In this document: one piece after another, positions 33,301-40,236 of the stretch
How the letters are laid out: each line of letters starts with the position of its first letter
Numbering within the stretch: position 1 is the stretch's first letter
NCBI GenBank assembly: GCA_946811185.2
Contig: OX328109.1
Span: 18,698,255 to 18,762,254, forward strand
Source of the DNA: Hippopus hippopus
Taxonomy: Eukaryota; Mollusca; Bivalvia; Cardiida; Cardiidae
Length of the DNA stretch: 64,000 nt
Direction: 5' to 3'
The notes under the pieces: generated by a model
Databases searched by the model: none
Told to the model about the DNA's origin: nothing
What the model saw: the letters and a program-made list of their open reading frames with translations, nothing else
Made by a program: the position numbers and the translations under genes

Positions 33301-36061
33301 CAGCAAGCTATTGTCATGGCGTTGTGTCCGTCGTGCGTCCGTCCGTCCGTTCGTCCGTGCGTGCGTCCGTAAACTTTTTCTTTAAAAAACTTCTCCTCAG
33401 AAACTATTGACTGGATTTTTACCAAATTTCACAGGAATGTTCCTTTGGTGGTCCTCTTTCAAATTCCTTCAAATAATTGTGTTCCATGAAGAATTCTGGT
33501 TGCCATGGCAACCAAAGTAAAAAACCTTTAAAAATCTTCTCCTCCCAAACCGCTATTTGGATAGCATTATTATTTTGCAGGAATGTTCCTTAGCTACAGG
33601 TTTACAGAATTCCTTAAACAAAAAAAAATCTGTCAAAAAACATGGCTTTTATGGGAGACTCATTTTCCTTTTATGGTATAAAGTAAAATCTTTGAAAAAT
33701 TTCTTCTCTAAAACTATTCATTGGATTTCATTGTTGTTTTGCAGGTAAGTTCCTATGGTGGTTGTCTACCAAATTGTTTCTTCAGTGAGCTAAAATGCAG
33801 GATTGAATGATAATTGTTAAAAACTTCCTTTTGCCATTATAGAAATATCAGGCCTGTGGAGTGATACAGGCGCTCAAGCGCCTCTAGTTTTAGCTAAACT
33901 GGCAGAAAGCCAGTGGGCTTATTCATGGCCCGGTGTCGGTCGTGTGTGTTTGTGCATCTGTCTGTGCATCCATGCGTGCGTGGGTGCGTTAACTTTTATT
34001 TCAAACATCTTCTCTGAAACTACTCATCCAATTTTGATGAAACTTCACAGAAATGATTCTGTCATTGTCCTCTTCAGAATTTCTTGAAAGAATTGGATTC
34101 CTTCAAAAGCTCTGGTTGCTATGGCAACAAAACTGAAAAATACTGAAAATCTTTGAAATCTTCTTGTCTGAAACCATAAGGCCTAGGGCTACCAAATTTG
34201 GCAGGTAGCTTTACCTACTGGACTGCTACCAAGTTTCTTCACATTAAAACCCTGGGGTCAAATTTGGCCCCACTCTAGGGGTCACCAAGTTTTATATGGG
34301 CTTATATAGGGAAAACTTTCAAAATCTTCTCATACCTAGCCATAAGGCCTAGGGCTACCAAATCTAATGGGCCTCTACCAAGAGTGCCCAAATTATAGCC
34401 CTGGGGTCAAATTTGGCCCCCGTCCCGGGGGTCACAAGTTTTACATGGGTTTATATAGTGAAAACTTCAGAAATCTTCCTGTTACTATCCATAAGACCTA
34501 GGGCTACTAAATTTAGCCCTGTCTCAGGGGTCTCATGTTTTACAGGGCCTTTTATTGAGGAAACTTTGAAAATCTTCTTGTTTATAACCACGTATTCTTT
34601 GCCCTGGGGTCATAACTTTCTCATGGGATTTATAGAAAAAAATTTGTTTGTCTTCTGGTTCGAAACCAATTGGCCAAGTATTGTAATGTTTGGCTTGTAA
34701 TTTTTTTACTTGTTAGCCAGTGGAGCAATACAGGGCCATCATGGCCCACTTGTTTCATCATTAGATGGTTATATCTTTATTGTTTTGTCAAATATAAACC
34801 TGAGAACCCTTTTTTCTGTAATGCTAATTACCCCTTTACCATACAATACTGATTTTTAACGACCCTGAGAAAGAAGCCTTTTGAAAGCATTGTAAGCATT
34901 GCTAACCAGCATTTTCTCCTTTTCCCACAATGTTTTCTCCCCTTCCCAAAACAAGTTTCAATTTTTCACTCACTTTTATTTCGTCCTCTGTTAATGCTTT
35001 CTATTTCGACTAGTCCGAAATTTTGTGGTTTGGTAAAGAGTTATGTCTGTTCTGACTTTGTCAATTTTATTGCCAGAATATCCTAGGGATACCTACGATG
35101 AAGAACAAATTTGAATGAGACAGAGTCAATCTAACTTTTGTCTTAAATTTATAGTGATCAAAAATTGTGTATTAATATGAGAACCCTTTTTCTGTAATGC
35201 TAATTTGGACTGTTCCAAACTCTTCAAATTTTATGTAGAAAAAGCGAATAGGAACACCTACTGTGAAACACAGATTTGATTAGAATCAGTCAATGTAAGA
35301 TCTGTTTGGAATTTATACAGTCTAAAAATGGTGTGATAGGAGTTAAGATTTCCAATGGGAGCAATCAGAAATGCTGCTGCATTATTTTCTTAGGGGAATA
35401 TTAAATTATATAATGCATTAACCTTGTTAAGAAGCAGTGCAGTGTTCAGTGACCCTGAGGTAAACGGCCTTTAGATGGGAAAAGGAGAAAATGCTGTTTA
35501 CCACAAGATTTTCTACTGACAAACAATGCCCATTGTTATAAGACATTTAACCTATTACCAGACAAGAAAATTGAAAGCATTTTCAGAAGGCAAATCAAAC
35601 GTGACTCAAATAATGATTTTTGTTTGCAAAAGTGACTAAAACATTGTGGGAAAAAGAGAAAATGCTGCCTACCAGTGTTTTTTTCCCCTTTCCTACAATG
35701 TTTTCAAAAGCCATTTTAATCAGTGTCATTAAAACTTAGTAGTGTTTGGTTAAGGGTAAATTTGTAATTTGTTATTAGCTTTCAGTCTTTGCTATTCTAA
35801 AATTTAATTGTCTAAGAATCTTATAAATTACATTTTTTTCTGCAGATTCAAATATATTTGCAATATTTGTGAAACATTTTCATTTATAGATAGTAACCAA
35901 ATCATGTGGATATGATATAACATATGTATACTCTTATTTACCTAATAGATCCAGCCAAGAGAAGATGGGGTGCATTTGGACATTTAGCTGAGCTGGTACT
36001 TCTAGGGTCCACTGTCTCATTTGCCATTGACCAACTTGGTTGGTGGCCATTTAATGCATAA
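21232..36061 (+). CDS. MGST3: MGST3 (microsomal glutathione S-transferase 3) with alternative exon 4
   Basis: MAPEG-family integral membrane enzyme using glutathione for conjugation/peroxidase reactions at the ER. Coding exons: 21232-21369, 23623-23690, 26695-26752, one of 28811-28883 or 32103-32175, and 35949-36061 (TAA at 36059). The product is 149 residues (human about 152). Visible features: TM1 about residues 19-41; IFNCIQRVHQN at 58-68, matching the vertebrate IFNCIQRAHQN; TM2 from about 76; TM3 in exon 4 ending GYYTG; TM4 about 126-146. The start is fixed by an in-frame TAA seven codons... upstream within the same exon (21220-21222) and by alignment of AxLSK...EGYGYVLLTG. The two exon-4 versions cannot be combined, since 146 nt would shift the frame. 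Introns hold MITEs, SINEs and tandem elements. Confidence 0.95.
21409..21645 (+). repeat. MITE-1 copy in MGST3 intron 1
   Basis: TTGAACCTTTACCGCACAAT to TTTGGTAAAGAGTTAA, core with gagagagtgctggtaaccag. Confidence 0.65.
21668..21898 (-). repeat. MITE-1, reverse, strong palindrome
   Basis: 'tttttaccaaacaacaaatt' to 'ttgtgtggtagagttaa', core tgtgggaaaaggagaaaatg nearly perfect. Lies 22 bp from the previous, oppositely oriented copy. Confidence 0.7.
21937..22480. mobile_element. 'gagccatgctctg' MITE split by a family D element
   Basis: Left arm (gcatggtgctcttggaaaag...ttaatgcatctg) and right arm (gcatcaaaccaccttttcac...gagcatggctcattt) are inverted repeats. 22014-22290 is a later insertion. 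Confidence 0.65.
22014..22290 (+). mobile_element. family D element ('cccgccgaaggcgg'), 277 bp
   Basis: 5' hairpin CCGCC-GAA-GGCGG, then a GTCC/GTCTG microsatellite (22050-22100). A subterminal TTTTTCGGCGGGGGATATCA is inverted to the 5' end, and the 3' end is GCTTGTT. No core repeats in this short copy. Confidence 0.7.
22582..22804 (-). repeat. MITE-1, reverse copy
   Basis: 'gtctttaccagtcaaaactt' to 'tgtgtggtaaagggttat', core taggaaaaaaagaaaatgct. Confidence 0.65.
23216..23377 (-). repeat. MITE-1, internally deleted
   Basis: TTAACCCTTTAACACACGGC to TTGTAAAGGGTTAA with the left half of the palindrome missing. Shares TTAA 23374-23377 with the next copy. Confidence 0.7.
23374..23602 (+). repeat. 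MITE-1, full length, 20 bp before MGST3 exon 2
   Basis: TTAACTCCTTACCACACAAT to CTGGTAAAGAGTTAA. Near-consensus palindrome (gcgggaaaagcagaaaatgc). Confidence 0.8.
23623..23690 (+). CDS. MGST3: MGST3 coding exon 2
   Basis: Acceptor ttcattacag, donor gtgagt. Encodes YPQMYHAEPKHIFNCIQRVH then QN(T). The FNCIQRxHQN motif is the MAPEG signature loop with Arg, His and Asn that contact glutathione in the family. A MITE-1 copy ends at 23602, only 20 bp upstream. Confidence 0.95.
23704..23830 (+). repeat. MITE-1, deleted copy
   Basis: TTAACTCTTTACCAAACAAT start and core gtgggaaaaggagaaagagc, then a jump to 'caaagtggacaagtgttaaa'. Begins 14 bp after exon 2. Confidence 0.55.
23845..24060 (-). repeat. 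MITE-1, reverse, diverged
   Basis: 'ttttgaccacatgacaaaat' then 'gaggaaaggaggatatgatg', 'cgttctctccttttccaaca'. Confidence 0.5.
24208..24473. mobile_element. 'gagccatgctctg' MITE, complete
   Basis: About 266 bp. Termini AATGAGCCATGCTCTGACAA and AATGAGCCATGCTCTTTGAA (other strand) are inverted repeats, continuing into the poly-A/G and TTAATGCATCT motifs. Inside is the GC-rich palindrome cagcctgcgcagtccgcgca. Confidence 0.75.
24510..24615 (-). repeat. MITE-1, central part
   Basis: 'gggtagaaaacattgtggaa' core and 'aaccatcttggtcagggtca'. Confidence 0.5.
24616..24842 (+). repeat. MITE-1, near full length
   Basis: 'taccttttaccacataatcc' to 'gtttggcaaagagttaa'. The core palindrome is less perfect. 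Confidence 0.65.
24990..25020 (+). repeat. poly-G tract
   Basis: gaggggggggagggggggggg-type run (24994-25017), similar to G-runs in the 40-51 kb array. A degenerate MITE-1 core follows. Confidence 0.6.
25205..25330. repeat. 'ctacgtag' dispersed repeat
   Basis: Contains aaaggctacgtagcctctta, then gatttcgcgcc and cacgtgac. A homologous copy lies inverted at 56745-56855. Confidence 0.5.
25770..25892 (-). repeat. MITE-1, core-deleted
   Basis: TTAACTCCTTACCAAACAAC to GGGTGGCAAAGAGTTAG with most of the palindrome deleted. Confidence 0.55.
25921..26149 (+). repeat. MITE-1, full length
   Basis: TTAACTTTTAACCACACAAT to ATTGGTAATTAGTTAA, core tgtgggaaaaggaaaaaatg. Confidence 0.7.
26368..26432 (+). 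repeat. AAAT microsatellite
   Basis: Interrupted (AAAT)n run: aaataaatagataaataaat and onward. Confidence 0.8.
26509..26692 (+). repeat. ~180-bp dispersed repeat ending at MGST3 exon 3 acceptor
   Basis: Shares aaaatttgtgattggtcaaa, aatgtagacatgtttatttt and aaagatatttcttgtt with 54812-54992. Its last ~25 bp form the pyrimidine-rich acceptor of exon 3. Confidence 0.65.
26695..26752 (+). CDS. MGST3: MGST3 coding exon 3
   Basis: Acceptor atactgaag, donor gtaagt. 58 nt encoding CESNPNFLFLLLAGGLQYP, aligning without gaps to the vertebrate LEVYPPFLFFLAVGGVYHP. The polypyrimidine tract lies in the tail of a dispersed repeat (26509-26690). Confidence 0.9.
26898..27117 (-). repeat. MITE-1, reverse copy
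   Basis: TTAACTCTATACCAGAAAAC to CATGTGGTAAAGGGATAA. The right half of the palindrome is replaced. Confidence 0.6.
27150..27200. repeat. 'gcagtctgatctt' hairpin
   Basis: Arms 'gatcaagattagactgcaca' and 'gcagtctgatctttgatcta'. Same hairpin as the centres of the elements at 61448 and 62822. Confidence 0.6.
27225..27336. repeat. inverted repeat hairpin
   Basis: Arms 'gaaatttatttcatcaagtg' (then aacatcatt) and 'aatgatgtttacccgatgaa' (then ataaatc) flank ~50 bp. MITE-like. Confidence 0.55.
27350..27970. other. MGST3 intron 3, nothing recognised
   Basis: AT-rich intron without a repeat I can delimit. Open frames here are unremarkable. Confidence 0.4.
28177..28406 (+). repeat. MITE-1, full length
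   Basis: TTAATTCTTTACTACATAAT to ATGGTTAAGAGTTAA, core gttggaaaaaggagaaaatg, near-perfect. Confidence 0.75.
28556..28782 (-). repeat. MITE-1, reverse, 28 bp upstream of exon 4a
   Basis: TTAACCCTTTACCAAACAAC to GTCTGGTAAAGGGTTAA, 227 bp. Orientation opposite to the copy at 28941-29164 on the other side of exon 4a. Confidence 0.75.
28811..28883 (+). CDS. MGST3: MGST3 exon 4, version a
   Basis: Acceptor gaatttag, donor gtattg. 73 nt encoding KTTAAAGVIYLIARVAYAKG then YYTG, aligning with the vertebrate IASGLGLAWIVGRVLYAYGYYTG (TM3). Same length, start phase and end phase as the version at 32103-32175. It differs there at Tyr105/Phe and Lys107/Phe. It is bracketed by two MITE-1 copies in opposite orientations. 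Confidence 0.88.
28941..29164 (+). repeat. MITE-1, forward, 57 bp downstream of exon 4a
   Basis: 'ttcaactgtatactgcacaa' to 'ggtatggtagagagttaa', core gttgtaaaagaggacaaatg. Confidence 0.65.
29481..29691 (+). repeat. MITE-1 copy
   Basis: 'caatcctttaccacacaatc' to 'gtgtggtaaagagttaa', core gtgagaaaaggagaaaatga. Confidence 0.65.
30121..31336 (+). mobile_element. family A element with 162-bp core repeats
   Basis: 5' hairpin CCCGTC-GAA-GACGGG, then gtccgtccgtccg, then about 6-7 units of ~162 bp marked by TTGTCCGGAGCATAAC (near 30216, 30378, 30540, 30702, 30864, 31027, 31188). Units 1-4 are most alike. The 3' end is CACTCTTGTT. Because 162 is a multiple of 3, a 270-codon minus-strand frame stays open (30147-30959), which is a repeat artefact. 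Confidence 0.75.
31398..31614 (+). repeat. ~107-bp tandem duplication inserted in a MITE-1 remnant
   Basis: Two diverged units each with ctaactctcatattaaaa, tagcctttac and atttaccgatga. The flanks (gacaaatctcatca and cctcatttaatttgtcatct) are the right half of MITE-1, which ends at 31696. Confidence 0.6.
32103..32175 (+). CDS. MGST3: MGST3 exon 4, version b
   Basis: Acceptor tacctatcag, donor gtagga. 73 nt encoding KCCACAGVVYLSARVAFAFG then YYTG. It is interchangeable in phase with version a. Three cysteine codons occupy positions where version a has Thr/Ala. A separate 'attcaccaa' MITE begins 10 bp after the donor. Confidence 0.88.
32186..32378. repeat. 'attcaccaa' MITE starting 10 bp after exon 4b
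   Basis: Termini agggcctttatccaccaacc and tttggtgaataaaggcccc (inverted). Best-preserved copy of this family. Confidence 0.7.
32575..32812 (+). mobile_element. tRNA-derived SINE, second family
   Basis: A-box-like 'ggtggctcaatggtaaagtg' and B-box-like 'gtttgagcctc'. Body with cttgggcaaaacacttaaca and gtgagctgttgttgtgatat, and a tail of caaatcaactaat type. The 5'-truncated relative is at 18040. Confidence 0.7.
32900..33163 (-). repeat. MITE-1, reverse, diverged
   Basis: 'ttttaaccctataccagaca' to 'ttgcttggtaaagggttga', with an enlarged centre. Confidence 0.55.
33281..33889 (+). mobile_element. family B element, short
   Basis: TAGCTCCACTGGCC start with 5' hairpin CTGGCC-AAA-GGCCAG, gtccgtccgtccgttcgtcc microsatellite, and 3' hairpin GGCGCT-CA-AGCGCC followed by TCTAGTT. 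Confidence 0.7.
33891..34754 (+). mobile_element. family B element, abutting the previous one
   Basis: 5' hairpin ACTGGC-AGAAA-GCCAGT, ~160-bp units marked by 'ccctggggtcaaatttggcc', and a 3' hairpin ending ATGGCCCACTTGTT. Confidence 0.7.
34828..35044 (+). repeat. MITE-1 copy
   Basis: 'ttacccctttaccatacaat' to 'gtttggtaaagagttat', with half the palindrome shortened. Confidence 0.6.
35546..35757 (-). repeat. MITE-1, reverse copy
   Basis: 'tttaacctattaccagacaa' to 'tagtgtttggttaagggtaa'. Confidence 0.55.
35949..36061 (+). CDS. MGST3: MGST3 last coding exon
   Basis: Acceptor cctaatag. Completes an Asp codon and reads PAKRRWGAFGHLAELVLLGS then TVSFAIDQLGWWPFNA and TAA. It matches vertebrate PSKRSRGALGSIALLGLVGTTV...HLGW. 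The tail is shorter than in vertebrates and lacks the Cys-Cys-His end. Confidence 0.93.
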
Positions 36062-36372
36062 TAGAAGAGTGATTTTCTTCTATCTGTATGAGTAAGGTAT
36101 GTATGGGTGAGGGATGGGTAAGGTATAGGTATCTGATTGTTACTCTGTCAAATTTTCTAATACATTTATTAGTAGTTGCTGTGTAAGCCCTCATAATACA
36201 TGCTCATGTTTGACATATAAAGCAATGCAAATCACTTTCAAAAAAGGACTTTTCAAAAGATGGTAGATATCAATTTTGAATAGTTTGAAAAAACACTGCT
36301 TTTTTTCAAGCAATTTGCTTTCGTTGATGGTTATCTTGGAAAACAGCCAGTTGCTTAGGAAGAATGTTTTGG

Positions 36373-36482
36373 GGAGCACTGGTAAAAAGAACCTCCAGGA
36401 AAGCATGAACAGGTGTACTGGCAACAGCAATATAACTGAAATGATGTAGAAAATGGTGTTAAACACCATACAGTAATCAAGC
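36373..36482 (+). mobile_element. SINE tail (same family as 6026-6334)
   Basis: Shares 'aagcatg.a.aggtg.actgg', 'atataactgaaatgatgtag' and 'ggtgttaaacacca' with the SINE at 6026. Head missing. Confidence 0.6.
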
Positions 36483-36800
36483 AGTTTGCTTCTTTTCTCA
36501 TAATGCTATTAAAAGCTGCCAGCTGCTGGATGCACAGAACATTACAGCATAAGGAACAATTGCTCCTATGGAGCAGTTTCTATTTTTGCCACCCTGTTTT
36601 AACTTGGTTGTATTATGGTATTATGCCTTTAATATTCATTATCCTTATGTTATAAGAATGTAATCAAAGCTTCTGCTGCAAATTTTTATTCTCGATGTTA
36701 TGAGTTAACTCTTTACCAAACAACTGAGTTTTAACGACTTTTTTTGGAGAAGCCTCTCAAAAATACATTTTTTCCCTTTCCTCAAAATGTTTTCTGCCTT

Positions 36801-37029
36801 TTAACTCTTTACCAAACAACAAAATTTTAGACTGGTCCAAATTGAAAGCACTTGCAGATGACAGAATAAACGTAACTCAAAAATTAAAATTTGTTTCCAG
36901 CAGGGTAGAAAACTTTGTGGGAGAAGAAGAAAATGCTGGTTACCAGCATTTTCTCCTTTTCCCACAATGTTTTCAAAAGGCTTCTATCTCAGGGTTGTAG
37001 AAACCAGGGATTGTTTGGGAAAGGGTTAA
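36801..37029 (-). repeat. MITE-1, full length
   Basis: TTAACTCTTTACCAAACAAC to TTTGGGAAAGGGTTAA with strong palindrome. Flanked on both sides by MITE-1 fragments (36705-36800, 37040-37127). Confidence 0.75.
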
Positions 37030-37228
37030 GAGACAAATCCCATCATTGAAGCCTCATTTAATTTGTTGTCTGCAAATGTTTTCAGTTTTGGACAGAGTAA
37101 AATTTTGTTGTTTGGTGAAAAGTTAAAAGAACAAAGAACAAAATTAAAGATTGACATTTTTTACATTATCAGGGTAGATTTGTCTGGTATATATGGGGGG
37201 AAAAATCACATAATGTACATTATTTGAC

Positions 37229-37454
37229 TTAAATCTTTACCCGACAAAACTATTTTAGACTTGTCTGAACTGAATGCATTAACTGACTATATGCATGTAC
37301 ATTAGTTGTGGCTGCAATGATAAGATGTGTCTGTGAAAGGCTAGAAAACATTGGGAGAAAGGGAGAAAATGCTGGTTTTCTCCTTTTCATACAATGTTTT
37401 CAAATTTGTCTATTTTAGGGTCCTTCAAACTTCGTATTTCTTGTAAAGGGTTAA
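37229..37454 (-). repeat. MITE-1, reverse copy
   Basis: TTAAATCTTTACCCGACAAA to TTCTTGTAAAGGGTTAA, core partly deleted. Confidence 0.65.
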
Positions 37455-37481
37455 TATCCATTGTTTGAGAGAGCAAGTAGG

Positions 37482-37708
37482 TTAACCCTTTACCACACAA
37501 TCCCAACTTTTAATGACCCTGAGGGATAAGCTTCAAAAAACATTTTGGAAAAGGAGAAAATGCTAATAACCAGCACTTTCTCCTTTTCCCACAATGTTTT
37601 CTATCCATTAAAAGACAAGTCCAATCATTTATGCCACATTTAGTTTGTCACCTGGAAGTGCTTTCAATATGTATGAGTCTAAAATATTGACATTCGGTAA
37701 AGGGTTAA
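37482..37708 (+). repeat. MITE-1, full length
   Basis: 227 bp, TTAACCCTTTACCACACAAT to ATTCGGTAAAGGGTTAA. Ends 50 bp before the acceptor of the candidate 3' UTR exon (37759). Confidence 0.8.
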
Positions 37709-38159
37709 GCGTTGTTGATAGTACGTAAGTATTATTTGATTTTTGTTTTCTGTTTTAGACAATTCCCATGCAGGCCATTATGTCAATGAAGAGAAGGAAC
37801 TCTATCACAGAAAGTGTGAAAGTGTTTTAGCAGACAATCTAATTTTAGATAAAAATCAATGAACATAAAACAGTTTTCAGGGTAATATGATCAAAGTTGG
37901 TAAACATGCTCAGTGTGGTTTTTTTTTTTTTGAGGTATGATTCTTGGAGTTTGTTAGCATCACTGTACTTTTGTTGTATTGATCATGACTCGTATTTATA
38001 GATAGACTCTACTAGTGGATTTTTTTTGTATACCTTTTTTTGTGTGTGTGAAGGATTTTTTTCTGTATTTGTTGATTCTATAAATTAAAGAATTAATTAA
38101 AGGTAATTATTTAGAAAAGTATTACTAAGATGCCCAGTGTATCTCAAGGTTTTATTCCT

Positions 38160-38393
38160 TTAACCCTTTACCGCACAATCCCAAGTCTAAACAACCTTAA
38201 TGAAATTACCTTTTGAAAACATTGTGGGAAAAGGAGAAATTGCTGGTAACCACCATTTTCTCCTTTTCCCACAATGTTTTCTACCATTTCAAAGGTGAAT
38301 TTCAATTTTTGAGACACAATTGTTTTGTCGTCCTTTAATTCAAAGCTTTCAATTTGAGCAAGTCTTAAGTTATGTTGTTTGGTAAAGGGTTGA
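38160..38393 (+). repeat. MITE-1, full length
   Basis: TTAACCCTTTACCGCACAAT to TTTGGTAAAGGGTTGA, core tgtgggaaaaggagaaattg. Confidence 0.75.
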
Positions 38394-38810
38394 CAGCGTA
38401 AAGAGAATTCCCTAGCTATTGACTTTTTTTTAAAACACAATTTGGCTTAAATTGAGAATGTTTAATTTTACTATCGATTCTCTTATTTGAGATTTCTATA
38501 TCTTGAGCATGTTGTGTTGAAACTTTTTGTATTCAGTATATATGTTCTGATACAGAAACAATTAATATGAGAACAAGGTATCAGAAAAAAAAGAAGCTGA
38601 AGCAAAAATGTAGATGAAATGAAAACTTGACAGTTTAGTTTTTTTTACAGATTTAGTGCGTTTTGTGATTTCCTTTTCTCAGGAATATTGAAATAAAAAA
38701 AGACATAAAAAACAATTTATGCAAATTTGGTGCAATTTGTGTTGTGATTTAGATGTAATAAAAAAGATGGCAAATTTGATTGATCTGTCCTATTTCTTAT
38801 TTCTGTTTTT

Positions 38811-38915
38811 TAGCTCACCTGAGCACATAGTGCTCAAGCCTTTAGTTGCTACTAGCTCACTGTCCATCCTCTGTCCATTGTCCATATTAACAATTCCAAA
38901 CATCTTTGACCCTTA
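38811..38915 (+). mobile_element. family C element, 5' fragment
   Basis: TAGCTCACCTGAGCAC with hairpin TGAGCAC-ATA-GTGCTCA, then ctgtccatcctctgtccatt. The rest is absent. Confidence 0.6.
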
Positions 38916-39215
38916 AACTGAAAAAAGAAATAATACATAAATGAAACAAAAGCATTTGTTAACGATTAACGGTTAAAGAAGGCTCAAACGATGAAAAATG
39001 GAAAAACAGAAAAAAATAAGGCTCAAACGATGGCAGTTGTAAACATCATGGGAATATGGAGAAAAGTCTTATTACCTGTTCCCACATTGTTTTCAAAAAC
39101 TATTTTCCATCAGGCTCATTCAAACTGAGGATTTCTTTGTGAAGGTTTTAGAAATTAAGTTGCCAATAATTCTGAAATTCACATGCAGGCTCACCCAGGT
39201 TGGAGGGTAAATTGT

Positions 39216-40233
39216 TATCCCCTGCCAAAGGCGGAGGGATATAGTTGTAGCGTTGTCCGTCCTTCCGTCTGTCCACAACAATATCTGCAATACCATTTGA
39301 CAGAATTTCATGAAACTGTATGTATACATGTATATAAAAACTGATTCAGCCGATACACCTTTTTTTTTTTTTTGATATGATGCAAAATGGCCGACTGGGA
39401 GCGTTTTTGAGTTGCGCGGTCGCGTAAATTTTTGTTTTGAGTCTAATTTTGAAAACTATACAGAGTTTTTACATGGAACTTGTCACATCTAGCAGCCACC
39501 ATTAGGAAATGCAGTACAAGTTTCACCCAGATTGACCATGCAACACCACAGTTATATACCCTTGTTAATTTGGAGTTATTGCCCTTAGTTATTTTACACA
39601 TTGGATTTTTGTCCCAAGTGTTTCTTCCAAAGTATAAAAGCTTTTGACTTCAAACTTCATATGCAGATAGATTACATTGAGGACAAGTACAGTGTTCAAG
39701 ATCCATAACTCTTTCTTCACCATTTTTGGAGTTATTGCCCTTTGTAGTTTTACAGATTGGATTTTTGTCTGGAGCATAACTTTCAAAGTGTAAAAGCTAT
39801 TGGCGTCGAACTTCATATGCAGATATATCACATTGAAAACAAGTGCAGTTTACAAGGTCCATAACTCTTTTTTCATCAGTTTTGGAGTTATTGCGTTTTG
39901 TTTTTTTTACAGATTGGATTTTTCTCCGGAGCATAACTTCAAAAGTATATAACATTTCGACTTCAAACTTCATGTGCAGATAGATCACATTGAGGACTAG
40001 TGCAGTGCAAGCAGTACAACAACTTTCAGCCAGATTGATCATGCAACACCACAGTTATATCCGCATGTTTCCATCCAAGACTGCCAAAATTTGACATTTT
40101 TTTTGTTTATTTGGACTTTTAGGATAATTGAAGTTTTTTTTTTTTTTCAGAAATATCAGCCACCATCATGAATTGCTGCACAGTAAATTTCACTGTGATT
40201 ATGCATGTAACATGACAGTTATGTCCCCTTGTT
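39216..40233 (+). mobile_element. family D element with ~158-bp core repeats
   Basis: TATCCCCTGCC-AAA-GGCGGAGG start, gtccgtccttccgtctgtcc, then about three ~158-bp units marked by 'ggagttattg' and GGAGCATAAC (39570-40050). Ends CCCCTTGTT, 3 bp before the family C element. Confidence 0.6.
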
Positions 40234-40236
40234 TTT

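Larger units (their letters stand above)
36062..38100 (+). other. MGST3 3' region with possible spliced 3' UTR
   Basis: A donor-like TGA/GTAAGG at 36091/36092 lies 30 nt after the stop, and a strong acceptor (gttttctgttttag, exon from 37759) lies 1.67 kb on, followed by AT-rich sequence with an ATTAAA at 38084-38089. A junction this close to the stop would not be expected to trigger nonsense-mediated decay. Alternatively the transcript simply reads through. Between the two sites are MITE-1 copies and a SINE tail. Confidence 0.35.

Noticed and set aside
33326..33370. GTCC microsatellite as an independent feature
   Set aside because: The same run recurs in families A-D at the same place and is treated as part of those elements.
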